19,974 bases of DNA from Porphyromonadaceae bacterium UBA2720 (GCA_002353885.1 DEKO01000197.1:1-19974), one strand, 5' to 3'; positions 1 through 6,871 are shown, numbered from the stretch's first letter. The notes: generated from the letters alone by a model not told the origin. A program made the numbers and translations.

Positions 1-2
1 CG

Positions 3-143
3 CAGGCATTCAACGTAGATGATAAAAACTATTACTATTACTATTACAATTACTATTATTACCCTAATTCAAAAACCTTTGGCAAGGTCGCGATGTCGCC
101 ACGCGACCTTGTCGTTTTTTCATCGAACTCAATATTTAGATAA
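3..143 (+). CDS. Possible C-terminal tail of a polysaccharide-type tyrosine autokinase (partial)
   Basis: The plus-strand frame entering from the left edge stays open to TAA at 141-143. It begins with residues QAFNVDDK and continues into a tyrosine cluster (YYYYYYNYYYY) encoded by alternating TAT/TAC codons at about 30-60. Tyrosine clusters at the extreme C-terminus, shortly after a 'VLN.(f/d)' segment, are known from Wzc/CpsD-type BY-kinases of capsule and exopolysaccharide loci, so this may be the end of such a gene. Against this, the TTACTA-like DNA repeat could give the run by chance, and a strong hairpin with a T6 tract (81-120) lies inside the last 20 codons. The kinase domain is outside the window, so the call is tentative. 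Confidence 0.35.
   Translation, partial: QAFNVDDKNYYYYYYNYYYYPNSKTFGKVAMSPRDLVVFSSNSIFR
81..120 (+). terminator. Candidate intrinsic terminator (GC-rich hairpin plus T6)
   Basis: A perfect 10-bp stem (83-92 with 102-111, CAAGGTCGCG/CGCGACCTTG) closes a 9-nt loop. Two more pairs (G81-C113, G82 with T112) extend it. TTTTTT follows at 115-120 on the plus strand. On the minus strand a T5 run follows about 7 nt after the stem, so it may also end the minus-strand transcript carrying the 951-aa protein and the 46-aa ORF. It lies between converging genes, where a bidirectional terminator is expected. Confidence 0.6.
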
Positions 144-276
144 CCCAACAGCATAGTACAGCACCTATTGCCATGCCTAGAATTAAACCATAGATAAATG
201 CACGGCGTGTTTTTTCCTTGGTCTCATTGCGCAATTCGGCAATAGTGACCTCTCGTGCTGTTACAATCTTTTCCAT
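136..276 (-). CDS. Small single-helix membrane protein (46 aa), translationally coupled
   Basis: This short frame was read directly on the minus strand. ATG at 276-274 shares its A with the stop TAA (278-276) of the 951-aa gene (TAATG), and the frame ends at TAA 138-136. The product has 46 residues: a charged, helix-prone N-terminal half (METIVTARE-like start with MEKIV, then ELRNETKEKTRR) and one hydrophobic segment of about 20 residues starting AFIYGLILG and ending CCWVI. The positive KEKTRR next to the helix predicts a cytoplasmic N-terminus and a bitopic inner-membrane protein. The overlap argues for translation coupled to the upstream surface protein. I do not recognise the family; it could assist export of its partner or be an independent small membrane protein. 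Confidence 0.6.
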   Translation of the reverse strand: MEKIVTAREVTIAELRNETKEKTRRAFIYGLILGMAIGAVLCCWVI

Positions 277-3131
277 TATCGCACAACTTTGCTGGTTACG
301 GTGCGACCGTCACGGTAGCGCACACTCATCAGGTTGATGCCCGAGTAAGGAACAGTGCTCGGAATGCCCAAGAAATTGTAGTAGATGACCGACTCGATCT
401 CACTATCGTGTGGCAGTTGCTCAATGCCTGTGATGACACTTTCGGCATCGTAGTCTACAACAATCTTTTGCTCGGTGATATAGTAGTCTTTCCCATCGAT
501 GGTGGTGCGACTCTTGGCAGATCTGGGCACATCAATCGGGTCGCCCTCTGGCTCGCCATCAACATTGGTGCTGTAGAGACGCACAATGTAGGTTGCCTTC
601 TTTGAGGATGCGGCATCGGTATACAGGTCGGTAATGGCGATGGGCGCACTACCTGGATATATCTGCTTAATTGAAGCTAAATCGCTTCCCCATGAAATAT
701 TGCCAGTTGTACCACTGATGTCGGTCTGGGTGTTGAGCAATGTCTCAACGGGCAGAATTGTTTGCCCATTCATCACGCGCCACACGCGGTAATAGTAGAC
801 ATTCTTCACATCGGCCGGAAGAATTGGAGTCAACTTGAGTTCGGCCTCATAGCTTCTCACCCAACAGGTTGCACCGGCATAAGGCTCGGTCTTCATGAGT
901 TCGACTGTTTCGACCTTGAGCTGTGGATAGGACATCTGCTTGATGTCGCAGCCGTAGGTGTTGCGCTTGAACTGATCGCCACCATACAGTGTGATGATGA
1001 CTGGCACATAGCGGCTCACCTCATCGGCAACCGATGCATTCTTGTCGGGCACGGTGATGTCGCCACCGTCAGTGCCAAATTTGGGCTGAGGGTCATAGAC
1101 TGGCTCGTTGAGGTTGCCATCAGGGCCCACAGCGAAGACATGGTACTCGCCACTATTGTTTAAATGGTCGGCTTTGCTCACCTTGAACTCGTTGTAAGCA
1201 TTGTCTAATCGGATGACATCATATTCAGCCAAATTGGCTGCGGGGTCATAGATGGCATGATAGGTAATCTCGTTGCAGGGTGCAGCGCGCAGGCTGTGGT
1301 CGGTGTCGGTCTTAATCTCCTCGAGCGAATAACCAGAACCATTCACTTCGTTGGTAGTTTTGTAAACAGGCACGGGCAAGGTGTTACTATATTTGCCCTC
1401 GTTCTGTTCAAACTGGTAGGTATATTCGTTGGGTTGCTCGTTGGTCTGGGTCGAGGCAGTGAAGCGGTCGATGATATAGACTGTTGAGCCAATGAAATCG
1501 GTGATTGTGCCACTAGTGGTGGGTTGCTCGTCATCAAATACCAAATCAGTAACCTGGGTATCTTCGTTATAACGCACAGTGTAATTATAGCCTGTCTGTC
1601 CCTCCTGCTGGGTGAACTGCACCCATGCGACGGTTACCTTGACACCGTTTGCGTCGGTGCGGGTTACTTCATATTCTTCTTGGTTGTTCTTGATGGCATA
1701 AAAGTCATTGCTGGTCGTAGGACGGATTGACATCTTGTTCTTATAGATGTTGACTTGGTTGGGTATGTCAAAGCGGCTGCGGAATTCTGATGCCTGCGTG
1801 AAAAATGGGCTATAACCCGGAATAATGACTGAGCGGACCGGGGTCTCGGCTTGCAGCGTAGTCATTGGTTTCCCATCACTGCCCATAATGATGTTGCCGT
1901 CGTTGTCATAGTTGATGGTCTGAGCGGTAACAACATAACTGATGGTCTGCTGGTCGGTAGTCTGCTGGACGAGGTAGTCGTGATGCTTGGTGACAACCAG
2001 TCCGTTCGCATCCTTAGTGACCTCCTCGATGAGCGTGCGCGTGTTGTCGGCATTGAGGATGTAGACATAAAAGTGCTCGGGGACATCGGCACCGATTTTA
2101 TCGTGTGTGAACGAAGTGTTCCAGTCCAGGTCCACGCGATAGTAGCCTGTGGTTTGCGAAGGTGAGGCATTGGCCTCGAGGGTGGCGGTGTACATCAGCA
2201 CCTTGGGCATCTCATCGGGATATTGGGTCTGATTGGGGTTTTGCGAATTGCCATAGTAACAGAAATATTGTTCATTGTTTTGATCTACCCTATTGTGCTC
2301 AAATCGGCGGTCAGGAACAAAGATAGTGAGATTCTTCAAGCTATAGGCTTCACCTTCTTGCGAGAGAGTGAACCAGTGACCAGCATCAATGGTTCCCACA
2401 TCACTACAATCGTGGTAGCACAAGTAGGTTTCGCCCGAGCGCATTTTAGCGATGAATTCATATGTTGCTGCTGAGCCTGCATTGGTGTTCACCGGGCTGA
2501 TTTGCTCAAATAGGCGATACAGTGGTCTTGTTTGGGTATATCTTGGCTTACCCTTGGCAATGAAGAAGAAACGGTTGGTCGCTCCGTCAATCGAGAAAAG
2601 GTAACCGGGATTATTCGGGTCGTGGACTCGAGTGAAGTTGGTGATGAGCTTCACTGACGAATAAGCCTTCTTGATATAATCGCTGTTGTCGCTGGTTGAT
2701 GTTTTTGACGTCCATCCTTCTTTCATCTGCACCAGCAGCAAAGTCATGCCTTCCTGTTCGGGATTGGGATAGGTGGTCGCATTAACAGTGCCCATTGTCC
2801 AGGGGGTTCCTTGTTTGGCGTAATTGGCATAGTTCAGTTGCCGGATTTGTGTACCGTTATAGTTGTAGCCCCAAAGAGTTCCTGGGATGGTCTTGTCGGT
2901 ATATACGGCCTTGAGCAGGGCGATGATGTGGTCGGGCGTGGTGGCCTCGTCGGTGAGCTTAGCGGTCTTAGGTTGACCGCCTTCGGTGTAGGTGAACGTG
3001 TAGTTTGAATAGTCAAAGTTTGTGACCATTGGTGCGATGGTCTGTGCCGAGGCGGCACCAGCCCCCAAGACTAGGGCGAAGGCAAGCATACACAAAGCAT
3101 GAATGTGCTCCATCTGAATGAATCTCTTCAT
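276..3131 (-). CDS. Large secreted surface protein with T9SS type-A-like C-terminal signal (951 aa)
   Basis: The frame is open further upstream to 3191, but ATG at 3131 gives a proper start MKRFIQMEH followed by a hydrophobic stretch (ALCMLAFALVLGAGAASA) and a likely signal peptidase I site before Q. The body is rich in Thr, Asn, Tyr and Asp. It reads as beta-sandwich or fibronectin-III-like segments, for example around residues 330-400 and 760-820 ('YYYRVWRVMNG'), with no enzymatic motif I recognise. The last 40 or so residues (VIYYNFLGIPS...PYSGINL...DGRTVTSKVVR) fit the 'YYN..G.....GI.....DG...KVV' pattern of type-A-like C-terminal sorting domains used by type IX secretion. I infer a cell-surface or secreted adhesin/scaffold-type protein. 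A leader of about 330 nt containing a rod-like structure lies upstream, and a 46-aa membrane protein overlaps the stop. Confidence 0.85.
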   Translation of the reverse strand: MKRFIQMEHIHALCMLAFALVLGAGAASAQTIAPMVTNFDYSNYTFTYTEGGQPKTAKLTDEATTPDHIIALLKAVYTDKTIPGTLWGYNYNGTQIRQLNYANYAKQGTPWTMGTVNATTYPNPEQEGMTLLLVQMKEGWTSKTSTSDNSDYIKKAYSSVKLITNFTRVHDPNNPGYLFSIDGATNRFFFIAKGKPRYTQTRPLYRLFEQISPVNTNAGSAATYEFIAKMRSGETYLCYHDCSDVGTIDAGHWFTLSQEGEAYSLKNLTIFVPDRRFEHNRVDQNNEQYFCYYGNSQNPNQTQYPDEMPKVLMYTATLEANASPSQTTGYYRVDLDWNTSFTHDKIGADVPEHFYVYILNADNTRTLIEEVTKDANGLVVTKHHDYLVQQTTDQQTISYVVTAQTINYDNDGNIIMGSDGKPMTTLQAETPVRSVIIPGYSPFFTQASEFRSRFDIPNQVNIYKNKMSIRPTTSNDFYAIKNNQEEYEVTRTDANGVKVTVAWVQFTQQEGQTGYNYTVRYNEDTQVTDLVFDDEQPTTSGTITDFIGSTVYIIDRFTASTQTNEQPNEYTYQFEQNEGKYSNTLPVPVYKTTNEVNGSGYSLEEIKTDTDHSLRAAPCNEITYHAIYDPAANLAEYDVIRLDNAYNEFKVSKADHLNNSGEYHVFAVGPDGNLNEPVYDPQPKFGTDGGDITVPDKNASVADEVSRYVPVIITLYGGDQFKRNTYGCDIKQMSYPQLKVETVELMKTEPYAGATCWVRSYEAELKLTPILPADVKNVYYYRVWRVMNGQTILPVETLLNTQTDISGTTGNISWGSDLASIKQIYPGSAPIAITDLYTDAASSKKATYIVRLYSTNVDGEPEGDPIDVPRSAKSRTTIDGKDYYITEQKIVVDYDAESVITGIEQLPHDSEIESVIYYNFLGIPSTVPYSGINLMSVRYRDGRTVTSKVVR

Positions 3132-3238
3132 AACTAATAGTTTTAAATCGTAATTCAGACCCCTATAACAACCTATTATATAAGGTCCCATGAAACTTCA
3201 AGTGTCGCACAGCAGTCCATGGGCGACGATGGTGTATA

Positions 3239-3431
3239 ACACAACGAAAGCGTGGACTGCTATGCCACGCTTTGTGAGTTGATGGTCGTAGGAAAAACCG
3301 TATACGCAAAAAGGGGAATGATTGCAGCCCACGCATATAGCGCGGAAGCCGCCGTGCTATCCTCTTGCGTATAAAGATGAAAATTTCCTACGTTTTCAAC
3401 TCACAAGAATAAGCATAACGCTTTCGTGTTG
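3239..3431 (-). ncRNA. Rod-like structured RNA or leader element (long imperfect inverted repeat)
   Basis: Five nested complementary blocks fold about 190 nt into one rod: 3244-3253 with 3418-3427 (10 bp), 3272-3282 with 3396-3406 (11 bp), 3287-3295 with 3384-3392 (9 bp), 3301-3309 with 3365-3373 (9 bp), and an apical 3337-3345 with 3352-3360 (9 bp including one G-T). An asymmetric central bubble (3254-3271 against 3407-3417) can form its own GCGTGG/CCACGC hairpin. A second switch is possible, since 3211-3219 is complementary to 3253-3261. An exact TACCTTTG box lies just upstream on the minus strand (3475-3468), so I favour a minus-strand transcript that is either independent or the leader of the 951-aa gene. 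The single G-T pair would favour the plus strand. The shape (closing stem, central bubble, long arm) recalls 6S RNA, but identity is not established; a mobile palindromic element is the alternative. Confidence 0.5.
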
Positions 3432-3467
3432 GCAGAATGTCTGCTAATTGCTATTGCAAATAGTGGA

Positions 3468-3475
3468 CAAAGGTA
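3468..3475 (-). promoter_or_regulatory. Bacteroidetes -7 promoter box (TACCTTTG), minus strand
   Basis: An exact TAnnTTTG match reads leftward into the rod structure and then the 951-aa gene. Transcription would begin near 3460, giving an untranslated leader of about 330 nt. No convincing -33 TTTG is seen at the expected distance, so the box alone supports the call. Confidence 0.5.
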
Positions 3476-3750
3476 AGCATATTATTTTGATCAGCATGGC
3501 AGTTTTGCTTTTTTAATACATTTTTTGCATTTCGCAACAATTGGATGGCAATTAGAAACTCGACCAAAGCACTTGACTTTCATCGAACTCACGTTAATAT
3601 TATAAGGTGAAGCCTCAGCGACTAACTCTCTGGCGGTGGCGGTATAGGATAGTCATCAGGTAATAGGGCAAATAGAGGAACTATATATTTGTTGTCCCTC
3701 TGCGACGACCCTACAATATTTGCTAGCAGGGGACAGCTGGTATGTAGTGG
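3476..3750. other. Intergenic stretch without a supported gene
   Basis: No ATG-started gene is credible here. On the minus strand, GTG at 3771 opens a 49-codon frame to TAG 3624-3622 with a proline-rich end (LLPDDYPIPPPPES). It continues the frame of the 37-codon ORF after one stop but has no promoter of its own and starts within the terminator hairpin, so it is not called as a gene. The 14-mer TTTCATCGAACTCA at 3578-3591 recurs at 118-131. Confidence 0.5.
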
Positions 3751-3781
3751 CAAAAAAAATCCTCGACTCACGTCGGGGATT
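3751..3781 (-). terminator. Intrinsic terminator, minus strand
   Basis: A 10-bp stem (3758-3767 with 3772-3781, one G-T pair) with a TCAC/GTGA tetraloop is followed on the minus strand by eight T residues (3759-3752). It lies 3 nt past the stop of the 37-codon ORF. Together with the -7 box at 3917 it bounds a transcription unit of about 150 nt. Confidence 0.75.
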
Positions 3782-3783
3782 GC

Positions 3784-3897
3784 TTAACTAATTAACCTTC
3801 TAATACCATTAACATAAACCTTAAAACAAATCTTGAAAAATCGCAGCCGCTTCACAGCGCCTGGTTTCTCGTTATTAACCTTAAAAACTAATACCAT
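3784..3897 (-). CDS. Candidate 37-aa basic small protein or coding small RNA
   Basis: On the minus strand ATG (3897-3895) opens 37 codons ending in TAA (3786-3784). The product alternates hydrophobic and basic residues (starts MVLVFKVNNEKPG, contains KRLRFFKICFKVYV, ends RRLIS) and carries a net positive charge. The promoter box TACTTTTG ends only about 12 nt upstream, so the mRNA would be leaderless or nearly so, and a strong intrinsic terminator follows directly. The DNA holds internal duplications: TTTTAAGGTT and ATGGTATTAG each occur twice. It could equally be a noncoding RNA of about 150 nt with an incidental frame. I recall similar strings from Bacteroidales intergenic regions but cannot confirm this. 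Function unknown. Confidence 0.4.
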   Translation of the reverse strand: MVLVFKVNNEKPGAVKRLRFFKICFKVYVNGIRRLIS

Positions 3898-3909
3898 GAA
3901 AAACCTCTG

Positions 3910-3917
3910 CAAAAGTA
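3910..3917 (-). promoter_or_regulatory. Bacteroidetes -7 promoter box (TACTTTTG), minus strand
   Basis: An exact TAnnTTTG match reads into the 37-codon ORF and its terminator. The predicted transcription start is near 3903. No clear -33 box is present. Just upstream lies ATGTTTTATAGCAT (3925-3938), which also occurs at 6791-6804 beside another TAnnTTTG box. Confidence 0.5.
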
Positions 3918-4040
3918 GTGCAAATATGTTTTATAGCATAATTTTAGAGCAGAAAAACGCCAATATTTAACATAATTAAACAAATGAGATGAATTGTTGC
4001 CCATGGATTTGCGAATGTTAACACTTCTGCCTCTATATCG

Positions 4041-4073
4041 TTGGTCCCTCTATCCTCCTGAAGAGAGGGCCAA
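4041..4073. repeat. Palindromic hairpin element
   Basis: TTGG(t)CCCTCT at 4041-4051 pairs with AGAGGGCCAA at 4064-4073, ten pairs with one bulge, around a CTCCTGAAG-containing loop. It lies downstream of the LRR/dockerin gene and immediately beside a second hairpin. No T-tract follows, so it resembles a REP-like intergenic palindrome more than an intrinsic terminator. Confidence 0.5.
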
Positions 4074-4076
4074 ACA

Positions 4077-4142
4077 GACGGTGTAGATACGGCACCCCTG
4101 TGCCGCACTTACACCGTCACGACTAACATCTAGCGTCTATCT
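4077..4142. repeat. Palindrome plus A-rich repeat module (copy not next to a start codon)
   Basis: A long hairpin (4077-4085 with 4110-4118, 9 bp; inner stem 4090-4095 with 4100-4105, 6 bp) is followed by ACTAACATCTAGCGTCTATC-type sequence at 4121-4140. The same order, a palindrome followed by CTAAC.TCTA repeats, precedes the start codons at 10088 and 17084. Here it abuts the 3' end of the convergent LRR/dockerin gene, so it has no downstream plus-strand gene. Confidence 0.5.
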
Positions 4143-4154
4143 TAAAGAGGGACT

Positions 4155-6536
4155 TCACTCGATGGGTGTGCCCAACATGATGTTGACAATGGCATTGACG
4201 TCGGCAACATCGACTTTGCCGTCATTGCCAGACACATCGGCGCGGCCATCATAGTTTGCGGCCTGGTCGGTGCCCAGCATGATGTTGACCAGGATGTTCA
4301 CATCTTCGACGTCGACATGTCCGTCAAGGTTCACGTCGCCCACGAGCGGGGTGCCACCCTGCCGGGTGATGACCAGTGTCATGTCCTCACGGTTGAGTGT
4401 GAGGGTGTAGTTGCCAGCCATGATGCGGATTGACTGGCCGTTCTTGCTGGTCAGGCTGATGGGTTGACCCAGTTGTGAGTCATCGAACCAGTAGTCGCCC
4501 TCGCTGACTGCACCGAAGCGGAACGACTCAATATCCTCCCAACTCTTGCCCAGCTCGGTGGTGAAACTGAAGTAGTTCTCGCCACTCTGGCCGCGGCCGT
4601 CAAACTCGACTTCGGCAGTATAGGTGATGCCATCTTGGGTGGTCATCTCCAAACCTTCGTTGGGGTCCCAGGTATAATGGTCCACCTCGCCCAGAATGTA
4701 GACGTGCTCATACTCGGGCTGGGGCCACTGGCCACTCACATAGAGCAGGTTGTTCTCAACGTCGACAGTGAAGGTCCACTCACCAAACACTGGGCTGGTG
4801 ATGTCAGCGCCGGGGCTGGACAGGTTGAGCGCGGTGCCGTTGGTGACCATGTCTTCGGTAATCTCAGCACCAGTGTCGCCTCCCAGCCAGGTGGTGTTGT
4901 TGTAGACAAACTTGAACGTGTCGCCTTGCTGCAGTACTCGGGTGACGGTCCACTTGCCGTCCTCGCCTTGCACACATTCCACACCGCCTGCCCACTGGTC
5001 GAACGAGCCCTTGAGGGTCATCACATCGTTCCATGTGCCACTCACCACCAGCTTCTTGATGGTGGGGTCGACAGTGAGGGTCCATGTGCCGGCTACAGGA
5101 ATGGTGAAGTTGTGACCATCGACCAAGTCGAGCTCGGTGCCGTTGGCAACGGCTTCTTTGGTGATCTGGTACTGGGTGTCGGTGCCGCCATACCAGTTGT
5201 CGTCTTGGTCGGTGAGTTTGAACTCAACACCTGCGGCCATCTCTTGGGTGACGGTCCACATGCCACTAGCGTCCTTGGTCAGCGCGATGGCACCCTCGGC
5301 GCTCCAGTCGCCGCCCACACCTCGCAGATAGAGGGCGGCATCCTTGATGAGGTCGCCCATGACATTGAATTCCTTCCATTGTTCGGCTGTGCTGTACCAC
5401 TCTTGGGCCGAGGCATAGACGTGCAGGTTGCACTTGAAATTGGGTCTGTTGACATCTTGCCACACAGAAGCACCCAGAGTTACCATGTTTTGGTCGGGAT
5501 AGCAATATACGTCTTCAAGTTTCATGCAAGAAGCGAAAGCCGTAATGCCGATGCTGTTGAGCGTCGAGGGCAGTGTCAGCGACTTCAATGCTGAGCAGGC
5601 GACAAACGCAAAGTTGCCGATGCTGGTGATACCCTCGGGAATGACCATGCTCTGCAAGGTCGACATGCCGCGGAAAGCCTTGACGCCGATGGCGGTCACA
5701 TCGGTTGGGAACACGGTGTTCTGGCAGCCAGATATGATGGTGTTGCTGCTCGTCTGGATGATGGCGTTGCAGTCGCCTCGAGAGTCGTAGTTGGGATTGC
5801 CGGCCTCGACAACGATGCTCTCCAGGTTGCAGCAGGCGTTGAATGGATTGTCGCCTATTGTGGCCACCGATGCTGGGATGACGATTGATGTCAAGCCCGA
5901 GCAGTCCAAGAATGCGCTGTGGTCAATCTTGGTGACCGATGAGGGGATGGTGATGGTCGGGCCCAGGCCTGTGGCGCCACGGAAGGCTTCCCTGCCGATG
6001 CTGGTCACGGTGTTGGGGATGACTGTGTTTTTGCAACCCACGATAAGCATGTCCTTGGGGTAATAGACCGTCCCGTTGATGGCGATGTCTTGTTTGCAGA
6101 CGATGGCGTTGCAATTGTCGCGTGAGTCGAAGTAGGGGCTGGCGCTGTCGACAGTGATAGTCGCAAGTGCCGGGCAGTCGGGGCAAATGCTGCCGAATAT
6201 CTCCGACACACTGCTGGGAATGTTGATTGACTCCAGGCTTGTGCAACTCCAGAAGGCACTGCCGCCGATGGAGGTCACCGTGTTGGGAATGGTGACTGAG
6301 GTCACCTGGTTGCAACCCAAAAATGAACTGCCACCGATGTTGACCACCGTATAGGTCTCACCACCGTAGCTCACCTGGCTAGGAATCACCACATTGCCGC
6401 TGATTGAGGCGTCAACCTTGATTATGGTCACGGTCGACTGATAGGGCTCGTAGGTGAACTCGTCGACGGTGAATGCTGCGCTGGCCGTGGCTACCGTACA
6501 GACGATGGCCAGCAGACTGAGTAAGATTTTTTTCAT
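4155..6536 (-). CDS. BspA-type LRR_5 surface protein with carbohydrate-binding-like modules and dockerin-like tail (793 aa)
   Basis: The signal peptide MKKILLSLLAIVCTVATASA is followed by BspA-like leucine-rich repeats (about residues 45-385) with recurring 'IP.SVT.IG..AF..C..L..I.IP' units. Three modules of about 100 residues follow (about 400-502, 506-603, 607-727). The first two are clear duplicates ('G.W.v......G..FK......W.GG', ending 'LVVSGTW'/'LYVSGQW') and resemble starch-binding SusE/SusF-like beta-sandwich modules. The end (about 733-793) holds two EF-hand-like repeats of about 24 residues (DVNLDGHVDVEDVNILVNIML and ADVSGNDGKVDVADVNAIV), the dockerin type-I pattern. I infer a secreted or surface protein that binds host or glycan targets and may attach through its Ca-binding tail. 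A promoter with an exact -7 box lies 59 bp upstream. Confidence 0.9.
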   Translation of the reverse strand: MKKILLSLLAIVCTVATASAAFTVDEFTYEPYQSTVTIIKVDASISGNVVIPSQVSYGGETYTVVNIGGSSFLGCNQVTSVTIPNTVTSIGGSAFWSCTSLESINIPSSVSEIFGSICPDCPALATITVDSASPYFDSRDNCNAIVCKQDIAINGTVYYPKDMLIVGCKNTVIPNTVTSIGREAFRGATGLGPTITIPSSVTKIDHSAFLDCSGLTSIVIPASVATIGDNPFNACCNLESIVVEAGNPNYDSRGDCNAIIQTSSNTIISGCQNTVFPTDVTAIGVKAFRGMSTLQSMVIPEGITSIGNFAFVACSALKSLTLPSTLNSIGITAFASCMKLEDVYCYPDQNMVTLGASVWQDVNRPNFKCNLHVYASAQEWYSTAEQWKEFNVMGDLIKDAALYLRGVGGDWSAEGAIALTKDASGMWTVTQEMAAGVEFKLTDQDDNWYGGTDTQYQITKEAVANGTELDLVDGHNFTIPVAGTWTLTVDPTIKKLVVSGTWNDVMTLKGSFDQWAGGVECVQGEDGKWTVTRVLQQGDTFKFVYNNTTWLGGDTGAEITEDMVTNGTALNLSSPGADITSPVFGEWTFTVDVENNLLYVSGQWPQPEYEHVYILGEVDHYTWDPNEGLEMTTQDGITYTAEVEFDGRGQSGENYFSFTTELGKSWEDIESFRFGAVSEGDYWFDDSQLGQPISLTSKNGQSIRIMAGNYTLTLNREDMTLVITRQGGTPLVGDVNLDGHVDVEDVNILVNIMLGTDQAANYDGRADVSGNDGKVDVADVNAIVNIMLGTPIE

Positions 6537-6594
6537 AAGACAAATATTTGGTTATTGTTTAGTATTTTTTAATGGTTGATTAATAATTGATTTG

Positions 6595-6626
6595 CAAAGG
6601 TAGGGAAATAATTTGAAATATCAAGT
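6595..6626 (-). promoter_or_regulatory. Promoter of the LRR/dockerin gene
   Basis: The minus strand carries an exact -7 box TACCTTTG (6602-6595). A TTG (6626-6624 region) lies about 19 bp upstream as a partial -33 element. Transcription would start near 6588, giving an AT-rich 5' UTR of about 50 nt. No Shine-Dalgarno is visible before ATG 6536. Confidence 0.65.
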
Positions 6627-6778
6627 ATTTTTTGATGAATAATAAAAATAAATAAGGCTTGGACTCGGCATGCCGCGTGAATGGCCGGCAGACCATATTC
6701 CTCTGCAGGGGACAATGGGGAGTTGTTAAAAAAGTTGTTAAAGTTGCGTCGCTATTTTAACTTCTGTTTTTGTATTGC

Positions 6779-6786
6779 TAATTTTG
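6779..6786 (+). promoter_or_regulatory. -7 box (TAATTTTG) for the membrane protein / glycosyltransferase operon
   Basis: An exact TAnnTTTG match on the plus strand lies 86 bp before ATG 6872. The -33 region is weak. The remainder of the 6537-6871 divergent intergenic region is AT-rich, with repeats such as AAAGTTGTTAAA but no ORF I would call. Confidence 0.5.
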
Positions 6787-6871
6787 CAAAATGTTTTATA
6801 GCATCTTGTTGCAAGGTGGGCCCGTTGTTTGTGGATGCCTTGCCTCTGGTTTACAGAAAAATGGCAGATCG

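Noticed and set aside
3132..3191. Start of the 951-aa protein at ATG 3191
   Set aside because: It would put 20 extra residues before a good signal peptide; ATG 3131 gives a standard MKR start.
3239..3431. tmRNA, RNase P RNA or SRP RNA as identity of the rod structure
   Set aside because: No tag peptide ending ALAA, no GAGGAAAGTCC-like RNase P core and no SRP GGAAG/AGCAG tetraloop region were seen.
3622..3771. Calling the 49-codon GTG frame a gene
   Set aside because: No promoter, its start lies inside a terminator hairpin, and a GTG start is unsupported; kept only as a finding.
4635..5594. 319-codon plus-strand open frame opposite the LRR/dockerin gene
   Set aside because: It is a shadow of the minus-strand gene: low-complexity composition, no signal or motif, and the opposite strand has a complete recognisable protein.
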